Shown: in pieces, positions 26,233 through 34,597 of the stretch
Layout: every line of letters starts with the position of its first letter
How positions within the stretch are numbered: the stretch's first letter is position 1
Source: Mongoliibacter sp.
Lineage (GTDB): Bacteria; Bacteroidota; Bacteroidia; Cytophagales; Cyclobacteriaceae
NCBI RefSeq assembly: GCF_007692705.1
Contig: NZ_REBN01000075.1
Coordinates: 1-43,692 of the forward strand
Length of the DNA: 43,692 nucleotides
Reading direction: 5' to 3'
The notes under the pieces: generated by a model
What the model saw: the letters and a program-made list of their open reading frames with translations, nothing else
What the model was told of the DNA's origin: nothing
Databases searched by the model: none
Translations under genes and position numbers: made by a program

Positions 26233-27325
26233 ACAAACCATTCTGTTTATCATCCGGCTATTTGTCGGAGGTTTATTTATTTTCTCTGGACTTATCAAAG
26301 TCAATGATCCTGTAGGTACAGCTATCAAATTGGAAGAGTATTTTGATGTCTTTTCCAACGATATAGCATCATTCTTTTACATCTTCAAGGATATTGCACT
26401 TCCTTTGGCAGTATTCCTGGTGGTAGCTGAGGTGGTACTTGGTATCATGTTGATTTTGGGTGTCAGGTTAAGGTTTACTGTTTGGGCTTTGAGCTTAATG
26501 ATTCTGTTTTTCACCTTCTTGACTTTCTACTCTGCTTATTTTAACAAAGTGACAGATTGTGGTTGCTTTGGAGATGCCATCAAATTGACACCATGGGAAT
26601 CTTTTATAAAAGATGTGATATTATTAGTATTGATAGCAGTGTTATTTTTCTTTAGAAACTCATTATCCAATGATGGTCCCACATGGGCGAAGTGGACCGT
26701 AAGAGTCAGTCTGGTTTTTTCTGTAGGCTTGGCCGTCATTGCTATCAGAAACCTTCCATTTATTGATTTTAGAGCATATAAAGAAGGTGTGAATATTCCC
26801 GAAGCCATGCAACCTTCTGCTCCTTTACAATATGAATATGTGATGTCAAAAGATGGTGAAGAGTTTATTTTTGACCAATACCCTTCCGATGAATCATATG
26901 AATTTAAGGAAATGAAACTGATGAATGAAGATGCTTTACCTAAAATATCTGATTTTGCTGTTTGGAATGATGCAGGGGACTACACGGATGAAATACTTAG
27001 TGGTAGAAAAGCAGTTTTATTAATTACCTCTATAACTAAAATGAATACAAATCATTTAGAAAAAATAGATGAAGTGATGAAAGGCTTACAGGCTACACCG
27101 ATTACCCCATTGGTTGTTGCAGCTTCTTCTCAAGATGAAATTGATAGATTGATTCAAGAAAGAGGATGGGAAGTAGAAGGTTATCAGGCAGATGCTACAG
27201 TTATAAAAACCATCATGAGATCTAACCCGGGTTTGATGCTACTTGATGACGGGGAAGTCTTGAAGAAATATCATGTAAGAAATACGCCTACTTCTGAAGA
27301 AGTGATAGGCATTTATGCTAAATGA
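26225..27325 (+). CDS. BT_3928-like family: DoxX/MauE membrane domain fused to thioredoxin-like domain
   Basis: The 366-aa protein has a DoxX/MauE-like membrane part (about 1-170) with four or more helices, beginning FRQTILFIIRLFVGGLFIFSGLIKV. Between helices lies a conserved Cys-Gly-Cys (Cys112, Cys114) in TDCGCFGDAIKLTPW, as in MauE-type proteins that pass electrons to thiols. A C-terminal part from about 230 has the beta-alpha pattern of a thioredoxin-like fold but shows no CxxC. Role may be membrane redox or quinone-linked, but this is unproven. It overlaps DUF1599 by 8 bp and its stop is fused to the aroK ATG (ATGA), so these three form an operon. Confidence 0.8.
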   Translation: MFRQTILFIIRLFVGGLFIFSGLIKVNDPVGTAIKLEEYFDVFSNDIASFFYIFKDIALPLAVFLVVAEVVLGIMLILGVRLRFTVWALSLMILFFTFLTFYSAYFNKVTDCGCFGDAIKLTPWESFIKDVILLVLIAVLFFFRNSLSNDGPTWAKWTVRVSLVFSVGLAVIAIRNLPFIDFRAYKEGVNIPEAMQPSAPLQYEYVMSKDGEEFIFDQYPSDESYEFKEMKLMNEDALPKISDFAVWNDAGDYTDEILSGRKAVLLITSITKMNTNHLEKIDEVMKGLQATPITPLVVAASSQDEIDRLIQERGWEVEGYQADATVIKTIMRSNPGLMLLDDGEVLKKYHVRNTPTSEEVIGIYAK

Positions 27326-27852
27326 GAACACCTTTAATAATTGTCTTGGTAGGAATGCCAGGTTCAGGGAAATCCACATTCGGAAAACTCTTAGCCAGGC
27401 AATTGAATTTTGTGTTTATAGATTTAGATGAAGCTATTGAGGCAGGAGAAAATAAATCTATCAAAGATATCTTTATGGATCATGGGGAGGGGCGATTTCG
27501 TGAATTGGAAACTGCCTACTTAAAAAAAGTTTTGAGAAGTGCTGAAGGCTTTGTGCTTTCAACAGGAGGTGGGACTCCCTGCTTTAATGACAATATGGAA
27601 TTAATCAATGAACGCGCTGTTTCTGTTTATCTTGAAGTGTCTTGTGAAGAACTTTTGAAAAGACTTTCTAAAGATCAAACAGGCAAGAGGCCTATGTTTG
27701 CAGGCATGGATAACGGGGAGATCATTTTGAAGTTGAAAAATATTTTTGCCCAAAGAGAGCAATACTATATTAAGTCAAAAATAAAGCTCAGTGGAGATGA
27801 TATTTCCACTGAGCTTTTGATATCTGAATTGATGACATTTTTTAGAAATTGA
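27322..27852 (+). CDS. aroK: Shikimate kinase
   Basis: The 176-aa protein is of typical length. It has the Walker A motif GMPGSGKST (11-19), FIDLDEAIE with Asp34/Asp36 binding shikimate and metal, FRELE, and STGGG around residues 79-83 binding shikimate, followed by the lid segment KRPMF. It phosphorylates shikimate with ATP in the route to aromatic amino acids. The ATG is fused to the previous stop. The last 11 bases overlap the convergent porin gene, and a perfect 13-bp hairpin at 27783-27817 lies inside its 3' end. No other shikimate genes are adjacent. Confidence 0.95.
   Translation: MRTPLIIVLVGMPGSGKSTFGKLLARQLNFVFIDLDEAIEAGENKSIKDIFMDHGEGRFRELETAYLKKVLRSAEGFVLSTGGGTPCFNDNMELINERAVSVYLEVSCEELLKRLSKDQTGKRPMFAGMDNGEIILKLKNIFAQREQYYIKSKIKLSGDDISTELLISELMTFFRN
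27783..27817 (-). terminator. Perfect 13-bp hairpin inside aroK, likely terminator of the convergent porin gene
   Basis: The arms 27783-27795 and 27805-27817 are exact reverse complements, with a 9-base loop. Read on the minus strand, the stem is followed by ATTTTT, giving a usable intrinsic terminator 25 bases after the porin stop codon. On the plus strand only a short run of Ts follows, so effect on aroK should be weaker. The hairpin is inside the coding region of aroK. Confidence 0.72.
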
Positions 27853-29359
27853 AACCTACAGTAAGCATACCATTTGTGATATTGTTCCGGATTTCTATGA
27901 TAGGGCCTATTTCTTGCCCATTTTCTATCACAGAGTAGGGGTTGTAAAGCTGATCAAATCTCATAGACATTAAAGCTGCATCTACATAGAATTTCTCGAA
28001 CCTTACGCCAAAACCACCAGAGAATTGTTGGGTACTACGACTAAAGGTACTACTTCTGAAAGGATCTCCATAGAAACCATATCCAGCTCTGAATCTAAAT
28101 TTGTCAATCCTGTATTCACCACCTACTCTATAGTTAAAGGTTTGTCCATATAGCCTTCGTATTTCCTGATTATCATCATTAGGATTGAAATCTCTTGAAT
28201 TAATCCTTCCTCTGCTGTAATCCACAAAATCAATGTCAGCTGTGATAAAACCGTTTTTACCGGCAAAGAATGTTGCTCCGCCTGAGAATCTCATAGGGGT
28301 GTTGAGGTTGTATGTTCCTAATATAATAGGCGTACTGGATTCCTCTCTTCCTAATGTGATGTCTTCTGGCTCAAAATAAAAATTATCAAACTGATTGATC
28401 ATAGAGGCTTCATATTCCTCGTTGAGTCTGTACCAAGTAGGAGATTGGAAGTTGAACCCTAGATTTACTACATCTATTGGTTTATATATTACTCCAAGAT
28501 TAAGGTTTGCTCCAAAACCGTTGATATTTAAAAACTCTTCAATACTAGTTACTTGTAAAGGCTCATTGAAAAATTCCTCACCATATGATTTTCGAGAAGT
28601 GTAGCTGATAGAGGTTAAACCTAATCCTGCACCGACAAACAATTTATTGTTAAAATTAGCCCCATAAGAAAGGGATGTTTGTGTAGTTCTTCCTTCAGTT
28701 ATTACTGATTCATCTTGAAAGGGAAACCCTAAAACAAATGAGTCATATTCAGAAGGGTTGCTGATTGGATTTCCACTGGCATCTTCTGTTATTGGGTTAA
28801 TTAGGAAGGTGTTGTAAGCCAAACCGGTTAATCCGAAATTTTCGATTTGATTTTCGGGAATTCCACTAGCATTCTGAATGAAAGCATCGATAATTGAAGT
28901 TTGCCCCTCAATGTCCGAAAAATAGCCAAAGTTTGAATTGAAGTGATTTGTTCTGTTAAAGCTGATTCCAAAAGTACCACCTCTAAAAGCTCCAGTTTCC
29001 AAAGGACCCTTAGGATTGCTGATGACCAAACTTAGATTTGGAATAGCGATATTTCCTGTCCTGTTTTCCTGAATTTGATCAAGATAATTGGTCTCAGTTG
29101 TCCATGAACCAAAAGATGGAGTAATACTGAACTCAGATCTTCTGAAAAACCCCAATCCAGCTGGGTTGGTATGTATATTGGAAATATCACCTCCCAAAGA
29201 CATTTGTGCACCTCCAAGTCCTGTAACCCGAGCAGAACCGGTGGAATAAAACTGACTGAATCTCAAAGCATCTTCAAAATATCCACTTTGAGCCTCAACA
29301 AGTGACATGGAGAATAGAAGAAAAGATGCGGATAATAATAACTTCTTGATTGATATCAT
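27842..29359 (-). CDS. OmpP1/FadL family outer-membrane transporter
   Basis: The 505-aa protein has a signal peptide cleaved near VEA-Q (residue 24), then GYFEDALRFSQFYSTGSARVTGLGGAQMSLGGDISNIHTNPAGLGFF, which matches the N-terminal hatch region of OmpP1/FadL barrels (conserved NPAGL). The rest alternates aromatic and polar residues as in beta strands and ends in GFNF, a terminal aromatic needed for barrel insertion. Such proteins carry hydrophobic molecules such as long-chain fatty acids or hydrocarbons across the outer membrane. Substrate is unknown. It converges on aroK with an 11-bp overlap and uses the hairpin within aroK as probable terminator. Confidence 0.88.
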   Translation of the reverse strand: MISIKKLLLSASFLLFSMSLVEAQSGYFEDALRFSQFYSTGSARVTGLGGAQMSLGGDISNIHTNPAGLGFFRRSEFSITPSFGSWTTETNYLDQIQENRTGNIAIPNLSLVISNPKGPLETGAFRGGTFGISFNRTNHFNSNFGYFSDIEGQTSIIDAFIQNASGIPENQIENFGLTGLAYNTFLINPITEDASGNPISNPSEYDSFVLGFPFQDESVITEGRTTQTSLSYGANFNNKLFVGAGLGLTSISYTSRKSYGEEFFNEPLQVTSIEEFLNINGFGANLNLGVIYKPIDVVNLGFNFQSPTWYRLNEEYEASMINQFDNFYFEPEDITLGREESSTPIILGTYNLNTPMRFSGGATFFAGKNGFITADIDFVDYSRGRINSRDFNPNDDNQEIRRLYGQTFNYRVGGEYRIDKFRFRAGYGFYGDPFRSSTFSRSTQQFSGGFGVRFEKFYVDAALMSMRFDQLYNPYSVIENGQEIGPIIEIRNNITNGMLTVGFNF

Positions 29360-29436
29360 ATAAAATCAGAATTGTTGACTGAGTATATATTTCTCAAATA
29401 ATATGCCTTCTTTATTAATTGATAAGGTAAAAAAAA

Positions 29437-29455
29437 GGGGGGAATTAATTCCCCC
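29437..29455 (-). terminator. Terminator overlapping the stop codon of the Gly/Met-rich lipoprotein gene
   Basis: Read on the minus strand, GGGGGAATT pairs with AATTCCCCC and is followed by a run of Ts (29429-29436 on the plus strand are As). The lipoprotein TAA at 29445-29447 lies in the middle of the hairpin, so there is almost no 3' untranslated region. Confidence 0.85.
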
Positions 29456-30890
29456 TTCCTCCTCGTGATCCTCCGGAGCTCATTCCACCTCCGCCGCCTC
29501 GGCTACCGCCTCCGCTGCTGAAACCGCCACCACTGCTTCTGCTTGGTGCACTTCTCATAGCGGGTGAACTGCTTCTACTTGGTGAACTCATTGAATTTCT
29601 AGAAGGGCTCATGCTTCTGGATGGAGCCATTCTGTTATTGTTATAAGAACCAGCATTTCCTCTGTTATAAGAAGGATTAGTTCTGGTACCCATGTTACTT
29701 CTATTTGTATTTGCCCTTGCAGGAGCAGAATAAGCACTTCTGGTATTCTGTCTATTGGTATTATTGTAGGCTGGTCTTGAGTTATTCAAACCAGTTCTTG
29801 AACTTGGTCTTGTTGCAGCTGCAGAACCTGTGTTTCTTACTCCAGGTCTAGCGGAAGCATTTGCAATTCTGCTATTTTGTCTAACATATTCGTTTTGAGA
29901 AGTACCAAAATCTCTATTGGCATTTCTACTTGAAGACGAAGAAAGTCCAGATCTATTAGATCCTACTCTTGATGCAGATGTTGCTGCATCTCTTCTGGCA
30001 GCTCGGGTAGTTGCGGGCCTATTTGAAGGAGCCAAATTACCTGCACCAACACCAGTACCAGCACCTCTACCTGGTCTTGCACCTCTCACTATCTGACGGC
30101 CAGCTTCACCTGGATAACCTGGAGTAACGAAGATCGGCCTTCCGCCCCATCCCCATCCAGGACCCATCATGCCGAAGCCTCCCATGCCCATCATTGGGTT
30201 GCCCCAACCGAAGCCTCCGCCCCAGCCAAAGCCCATGTTCATGCCCCACATGGAATTCCATCCCATACCGAATCGTGGACCCATACCCCAGCCAAAACCA
30301 GGACGCATTCCAAATCCCATTCCTGGTCCCCAGAAGGGATCAAAAAACGGATCATAAAATCCACCCATCATCCATGGTGAACCCCATCCCATCATAGGAG
30401 CTCCCCAACCGAAGCCACCCATCATTGGGCCACCAAAACCAAATCCTCCCATTCCCATACCAAATCCTAGGTTAAGATTAACCCTGCTTTGGTTGAAACC
30501 TTGTCCTGGAAGTCCAGCACCTGATCCATAAAAATTATTATAAACATTTACGTTCGGATTGGACTCATCTCCCTGATTTTCGTCAAAATATACTGAACCC
30601 TCCTCTTGGTTAGAAGAGTTGGACTGGTATCTGGCTAAATACTCAGGATTAACATTTCTTGCAGAGAAATTTTCCTGATCAAATTCATCAGATGATACAG
30701 TACTTAAAGACTGGAAGTTTTGAGGGTTGTTGTTTGAAACTGCATACTCTGTAGCAATTTGAGCATCGGACGACATAAAATACAAGTCGTCAGTTTCACC
30801 ACTTCTCATCGCATTGTAGCTAGTGCTACAAGAAGCTAAAAGAAGCATTGCTCCAGTTCCAAGTGTGAGGATGTAATTAAGGTTTTTCAT
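29445..30890 (-). CDS. Low-complexity lipoprotein rich in Gly, Met, Phe and Trp, with Arg-Gly-Gly tail
   Basis: The 481-aa protein begins with a lipoprotein signal; the lipobox LLASC places the lipid-modified cysteine at residue 21. No acidic residues follow the Cys directly, so a surface export signal of the Bacteroidota type is not evident. Residues about 30-130 are polar (Asn/Gln/Ser/Glu). About 135-265 is a low-complexity block of Gly, Met, Phe, Trp and Pro, with repeats such as GFGWG and PMMG. About 270-440 is Arg/Ser/Asn-rich; the end is (S/R)GGG-type. I recognise no domain. The composition suggests a disordered, sticky or matrix-like protein; Met-rich segments could bind Cu. It diverges from proS with 128 bp between. 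Confidence 0.75.
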   Translation of the reverse strand: MKNLNYILTLGTGAMLLLASCSTSYNAMRSGETDDLYFMSSDAQIATEYAVSNNNPQNFQSLSTVSSDEFDQENFSARNVNPEYLARYQSNSSNQEEGSVYFDENQGDESNPNVNVYNNFYGSGAGLPGQGFNQSRVNLNLGFGMGMGGFGFGGPMMGGFGWGAPMMGWGSPWMMGGFYDPFFDPFWGPGMGFGMRPGFGWGMGPRFGMGWNSMWGMNMGFGWGGGFGWGNPMMGMGGFGMMGPGWGWGGRPIFVTPGYPGEAGRQIVRGARPGRGAGTGVGAGNLAPSNRPATTRAARRDAATSASRVGSNRSGLSSSSSRNANRDFGTSQNEYVRQNSRIANASARPGVRNTGSAAATRPSSRTGLNNSRPAYNNTNRQNTRSAYSAPARANTNRSNMGTRTNPSYNRGNAGSYNNNRMAPSRSMSPSRNSMSSPSRSSSPAMRSAPSRSSGGGFSSGGGSRGGGGGMSSGGSRGGRGN

Positions 30891-30956
30891 TTTGTTCGGT
30901 TTTGCTGACTACTACTTTATACGGATCATATAAGAGAGGGTTATTAAATTTTACTT

Positions 30957-30964
30957 TATATTTG
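30957..30964 (+). promoter_or_regulatory. Candidate -7 box for proS
   Basis: TATATTTG matches the Bacteroidota -7 consensus TAnnTTTG, 54 bases before the proS ATG. No good TTTG -33 element was seen about 20 bases upstream, so support is only partial. Confidence 0.4.
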
Positions 30965-31018
30965 CCTCCCGCAGTATTGAGCGAAGATAACTAGATTTTT
31001 GAATTCAACAAAAACACT

Positions 31019-32500
31019 ATGAGCAAAGGATTGCCAAAAAGAAGTGAGGATTACTCTCTTTGGTATAACGAATTAGTTAAAAGAGCGGATTTGGCTGAAA
31101 ATTCCCCCGTAAGAGGTTGTATGGTAATTAAGCCATATGGTTATTCTATCTGGGAAAAGATGCAGGCCGAACTTGACAGGATGTTTAAAGAAACAGGTCA
31201 TCAGAATGCATATTTCCCACTTTTTATACCCAAATCATACCTTTCCAAAGAAGCCAGTCATGTTGAGGGCTTTGCAAAAGAATGTGCAGTAGTCACGCAC
31301 TACAGGTTGAAAAACTCTGAAGATGGAAAAAGTGTCATTGTCGATCCTGACGCTAAGCTGGAAGAAGAATTAATTGTCAGACCTACTTCTGAAACTGTAA
31401 TCTGGAGTACTTACAAAAATTGGATCCAATCTTACAGAGATTTGCCATTATTGGTGAATCAGTGGGCAAATGTGGTGAGATGGGAAATGAGGACCAGACT
31501 GTTTTTAAGGACTACGGAGTTTTTATGGCAAGAAGGGCATACTGCCCATGCCTTAAAGCAGGAGGCAATAGATGAGACAGTACAGATGATGAACATTTAT
31601 GCCACATTTGCTGAAGAATTTATGGCCCTTCCTGTGGTAAAAGGTGTGAAAAGTGAAAACGAGAGGTTCGCAGGTGCAGAAAATACTTATTGTATAGAAG
31701 CCATGATGCAGGACGGTAAGGCCCTCCAAGCAGGTACTTCGCATTTTCTGGGACAGAATTTTGCAAAAGCATTTGATGTCAAATTCGCTACTAAGGAAGG
31801 TGGATTGGAATATGTATGGGGAACTTCATGGGGTGTAAGTACAAGGTTAATGGGAGCTTTGATAATGGCACATTCTGATGATAATGGTTTGGTACTCCCT
31901 CCAAAATTAGCGCCTAATCAAGTTGTAATTGTTCCAATATACAGAGGAGAGGAGGAGCTAGAGAAGATTTCTGCAAAAGCCAAGGAGATTATGACAAAAC
32001 TCCGTGCAAAAGGAGTTTCGGTTCATTTCGATAATAGGGATACACATAAGCCGGGATGGAAATTTGCAGAGTATGAACTGAAAGGTGTTCCGCTCAGGAT
32101 TGCAATGGGACCAAGGGACCTTGAAAATAATACTATTGAACTTGCCAGGCGGGATACCCTGACCAAAGAAACAGTAGATTTATCTGAAATCGTTCTTGAA
32201 GATTATGTGGTTGCTAAACTCGATGAAATTCAGAAAAGCATCTATTCAAAAGCACTTGCTTTCCGAGAGGAAATGACTATGGAGGTGAATACTTGGGATG
32301 AATTTCAGGAAGTATTGGAAAATAAGGGAGGTTTCTTGTCTGCTCATTGGGATGGAACTGGGGAAACTGAAGATAAAATCAAAGAGCTTACTAAGGCTAC
32401 GATAAGATGTATCCCTATCGATCAAAAAGAAGAAGACGGCAAGTGTATATATTCAGGTAAGCCTTCCAAAGGGCGTGTGTTGTTCGCTAAGGCATATTAA
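31019..32500 (+). CDS. proS: Prolyl-tRNA synthetase, eukaryote/archaea-like type
   Basis: The 493-aa protein is of the short archaeal/eukaryotic ProS type without the bacterial editing insertion. It shows class II motif 2 around [21 protein letters not shown], and motif 1 near the N terminus (residues about 35-60). A C-terminal anticodon-binding domain ([10 protein letters not shown] onward) is followed by the type-specific C-terminal domain ending in [16 protein letters not shown]. It charges tRNA-Pro with proline. The ATG at 31019 starts [20 protein letters not shown], the usual start. The gene appears monocistronic: a weak 6-bp hairpin at 32499-32522 follows its stop, and a stronger terminator is 300 bp away. 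Confidence 0.96.
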   Translation: MSKGLPKRSEDYSLWYNELVKRADLAENSPVRGCMVIKPYGYSIWEKMQAELDRMFKETGHQNAYFPLFIPKSYLSKEASHVEGFAKECAVVTHYRLKNSEDGKSVIVDPDAKLEEELIVRPTSETVIWSTYKNWIQSYRDLPLLVNQWANVVRWEMRTRLFLRTTEFLWQEGHTAHALKQEAIDETVQMMNIYATFAEEFMALPVVKGVKSENERFAGAENTYCIEAMMQDGKALQAGTSHFLGQNFAKAFDVKFATKEGGLEYVWGTSWGVSTRLMGALIMAHSDDNGLVLPPKLAPNQVVIVPIYRGEEELEKISAKAKEIMTKLRAKGVSVHFDNRDTHKPGWKFAEYELKGVPLRIAMGPRDLENNTIELARRDTLTKETVDLSEIVLEDYVVAKLDEIQKSIYSKALAFREEMTMEVNTWDEFQEVLENKGGFLSAHWDGTGETEDKIKELTKATIRCIPIDQKEEDGKCIYSGKPSKGRVLFAKAY

Positions 32501-32585
32501 GAAGTATGAATATCCGCTTCTTTCCCAGTAGAATAGTTAAACGGCTATCATTCTGTGTAAATTTCGGATTTAAGTAAACTTCGGT

Positions 32586-32607
32586 CCTGCCTTTTCCAGC
32601 AGGCAGG
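32586..32607. repeat. Inverted repeat, possible dispersed intergenic element
   Basis: CCTGCC at 32586-32591 and GGCAGG at 32602-32607 are reverse complements around a 10-base centre, embedded in CAGGCAGGCTTGCG. The element is GC-rich in AT-rich surroundings, as in REP-like elements found between genes in related genomes. Only one copy is visible in this window. Confidence 0.45.
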
Positions 32608-32690
32608 CTTGCGTCATTCGTCTTCCTTCACGATAAACATATAAAATTAGGCTACTGGCATCATTCAGGATTTTCACATAAAATATAATA

Positions 32691-32720
32691 TTGAGTGTCT
32701 ATCGATGAGTTTTATATTTG
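32691..32720 (+). promoter_or_regulatory. Candidate promoter upstream of the nfeD leader
   Basis: TTGA at 32691-32694 and TATATTTG at 32713-32720 are 18 bases apart, matching the Bacteroidota pattern (-33 TTTG-like, -7 TAnnTTTG). Transcription would start near 32725, giving about 165 bases before the nfeD ATG. Confidence 0.45.
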
Positions 32721-32724
32721 TTTG

Positions 32725-32833
32725 TGTAGACTACCTTAAGTACAGATTAAAACTAAATTTTGATAGTTTAATCAACTGACAACTGGAATAGAATTTGAAA
32801 AAATCGAAAACCTCCTTCACTGGAGGTTTTTTT
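32725..32833 (+). ncRNA. Candidate structured leader or small RNA of about 105 nt
   Basis: Between the candidate promoter and the terminator lies a second hairpin: left arm 32746-32755 and right arm 32764-32772 pair over nine bases with one bulged A. With the terminator this makes a compact two-hairpin RNA. It could be an independent small RNA or an attenuating leader for nfeD-floA. No known RNA family was recognised. Confidence 0.35.
32807..32833 (+). terminator. Intrinsic terminator upstream of nfeD
   Basis: AAAACCTCC (32807-32815) pairs perfectly with GGAGGTTTT (32822-32830) around a 6-base loop and is followed by more Ts. It lies 58 bases before the nfeD ATG and about 300 bases after proS. 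Confidence 0.85.
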
Positions 32834-32890
32834 ATTATAAAATTTTTAGTTGTTTTTATTAGCTTTGGGAGTATCAAAATTAACACTCAT

Positions 32891-33352
32891 ATGGCTTGGT
32901 TTATATTAATTTCACTCATATTAGTAGGCCTAATCCTTTTGTTGACAGAGATTATTTTTGTACCAGGAACAACAATAATAGGGATTTTGGGGTTGCTCTT
33001 TTCAATAGCTGGGGTTTATTATGGTTATATTTCTTTTGGAATAGAAACAGGCCGACTTGTATTGGGAGGCACATTGCTTGTCAATTTGGCCTTATTGGTT
33101 TATGGGTTTAGATCAGGGGTTTGGAATAAATTCTCGCTTAAGGATACGAGTACTTCAAGGTCCTTTGACGACAGGCTTTTAGGCCTTGAAGCAGGTCAAG
33201 AGGGCAAGGCGGTATCCGACATCAAACCCTTTGGAAAAGTAGAGTTTAGAGATAATATTTATGAAGTAAAATCTGAAACAGGTTTTATTAGGGTAGGTTC
33301 AATAGTAATTATTAGTAAATTGGAAGATAATAAAATAATCGTAAAATCTTAA
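32891..33352 (+). CDS. NfeD-like membrane protein, partner of FloA
   Basis: From ATG 32891 the product is 153 aa: two or three membrane helices (about 2-22, 26-48 and 56-75) then a small soluble domain (about 95-153) that fits the NfeD C-terminal OB fold, with GKAVSDIKPFGKVEFRDNIYEV and GSIVIISKLEDNKIIV. NfeD proteins pair with flotillin/stomatin-like proteins. Here floA begins 3 bp after its stop. A TTG at 32795 would extend the frame upstream but would pass through an intrinsic terminator, so the ATG is preferred. There is no protease domain, so this is the short NfeD1b-type form. Confidence 0.85.
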   Translation: MAWFILISLILVGLILLLTEIIFVPGTTIIGILGLLFSIAGVYYGYISFGIETGRLVLGGTLLVNLALLVYGFRSGVWNKFSLKDTSTSRSFDDRLLGLEAGQEGKAVSDIKPFGKVEFRDNIYEVKSETGFIRVGSIVIISKLEDNKIIVKS

Positions 33353-33355
33353 TTT

Positions 33356-34375
33356 ATGGAAATGACCAATTCGGCATTCATTTTATTTGCAGCTTTTGCC
33401 GGGCTGATTCTTCTTTTTGTATTTCTTTATTTTGTTCCAGTTAACCTCTGGATCACCGCTATTTTTGCCAATGTAAAGGTAGGAATAGGGGAGCTCATTG
33501 GTATGCGAATCCGTAAGGTGCCACCTAGTGTAATAGTAAATTCTCTAATTACGTCTACAAAAGCTGGCTTGGACTTGACTACAAATGAATTAGAGACTCA
33601 CTATTTAGCTGGAGGAAATGTGCCCAATGTGATTAGGGCTTTGATTTCTGCAGATAAAGCCAATATTAAATTGTCATTTAAACAGGCCACAGCGATAGAC
33701 CTAGCAGGAAGAGATGTCTTCGAAGCAGTTCAGATATCCGTAAATCCAAAAGTCATCAATACGCCAAACGTAGCTGCTGTAGCAGCAGATGGTATTCAGC
33801 TTATTGCTAAAGCAAGAGTGACTGTAAGAGCAAATATAGCTCAACTGGTAGGGGGTGCCGGTGAAGATACAATCTTGGCGAGAGTAGGAGAGGGTATTGT
33901 AACGTCAATAGGTTCTGCCCAGAATCATAAAAGCGTATTGGAGAATCCTGATAAGATATCCAAATTAGTGTTGGAGAGAGGTCTTGACGCAGGAACTGCC
34001 TTTGAGATTTTATCTATTGATATAGCTGATATAGATGTAGGTACCAATATAGGTGCAAAATTACAAATTGATCAAGCATCTGCAGATCTGAAGGTTGCTG
34101 AAGCCAGAGCAGAAGAAAGAAGGGCAATGGCAGTAGCTCTTGAACAAGAAATGAAAGCAAAAGCAGTTGAAATGCGTGCTAAAGTAATCGAAGCTGAAGC
34201 AGAAGTCCCTAAAGCTATATCTGATGCATTCAGGTCTGGGAAATTGGGTGTGATGGATTATTATAGAATGGAGAATATTAAGTCTGATACTGATATGAGG
34301 TCTTCAATTGCCGGTACCGAACAAGGGGCATCCAGTTCGGCAGGAAGCAAAGGGAAATCAGGAGAAAATAAGTAA
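33356..34375 (+). CDS. floA: Flotillin-like protein FloA
   Basis: The 339-aa product has one N-terminal membrane segment (about 8-30), then the UPF0365/FloA-type SPFH domain. Recognised segments are [40 protein letters not shown], and [30 protein letters not shown]. Residues about 235-290 form an Ala/Glu-rich coiled coil ([19 protein letters not shown]), and the tail is Ser/Gly/Lys-rich. FloA gathers into membrane microdomains that organise membrane proteins and lipids. The 3-bp spacing from nfeD supports an operon, and a strong terminator follows. Start at 33356 (MEMTNS); 33362 is an alternative ATG. Confidence 0.95.
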   Translation: MEMTNSAFILFAAFAGLILLFVFLYFVPVNLWITAIFANVKVGIGELIGMRIRKVPPSVIVNSLITSTKAGLDLTTNELETHYLAGGNVPNVIRALISADKANIKLSFKQATAIDLAGRDVFEAVQISVNPKVINTPNVAAVAADGIQLIAKARVTVRANIAQLVGGAGEDTILARVGEGIVTSIGSAQNHKSVLENPDKISKLVLERGLDAGTAFEILSIDIADIDVGTNIGAKLQIDQASADLKVAEARAEERRAMAVALEQEMKAKAVEMRAKVIEAEAEVPKAISDAFRSGKLGVMDYYRMENIKSDTDMRSSIAGTEQGASSSAGSKGKSGENK

Positions 34376-34405
34376 GATGAATAATTTATAAAAACTCTCT
34401 TAAGG

Positions 34406-34434
34406 CCGCTATTTTATAATAGCGGTTTTTTTTT
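34406..34434 (+). terminator. Intrinsic terminator after floA
   Basis: CCGCTATT (34406-34413) pairs with AATAGCGG (34418-34425) across a 4-base loop and is followed by nine Ts. It ends the nfeD-floA unit. Confidence 0.9.
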
Positions 34435-34597
34435 GGCCTGTAACCCTTGGCATTGGTCAAAGTCATTCTTCTGTTTGGAGAATAAACCACCACAAAAGTG
34501 AAGATTTACTCTGCTTTTTCATACGAGAACGTATCAATTAGAATGGGAGAAGAAGATTTTTTATTTACGGCTTACCGGATTAAATGGTATAAATTTT

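Larger units (their letters stand above)
32501..32890 (+). other. Intergenic stretch between proS and nfeD with promoter, hairpins and terminator
   Basis: This 390-base stretch has no gene I can support. It holds, in order: a weak hairpin after proS (32499-32522), an inverted repeat CCTGCC/GGCAGG at 32586-32607, a candidate promoter (32691-32720), a hairpin (32746-32772) and an intrinsic terminator (32807-32833). A TTG-started frame from 32795 would run through the terminator and add 32 residues to NfeD; I reject it. Confidence 0.6.

Noticed and set aside
30169-30397. Two short Pro-rich frames on the plus strand
   Set aside because: They mirror the Gly-rich codons of the lipoprotein on the other strand; composition is an effect of GGN codons read in reverse.
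32795-32890. A longer NfeD beginning at TTG 32795
   Set aside because: The extension would translate an intrinsic terminator stem and a poly-T tract; the ATG at 32891 begins with a typical membrane helix.
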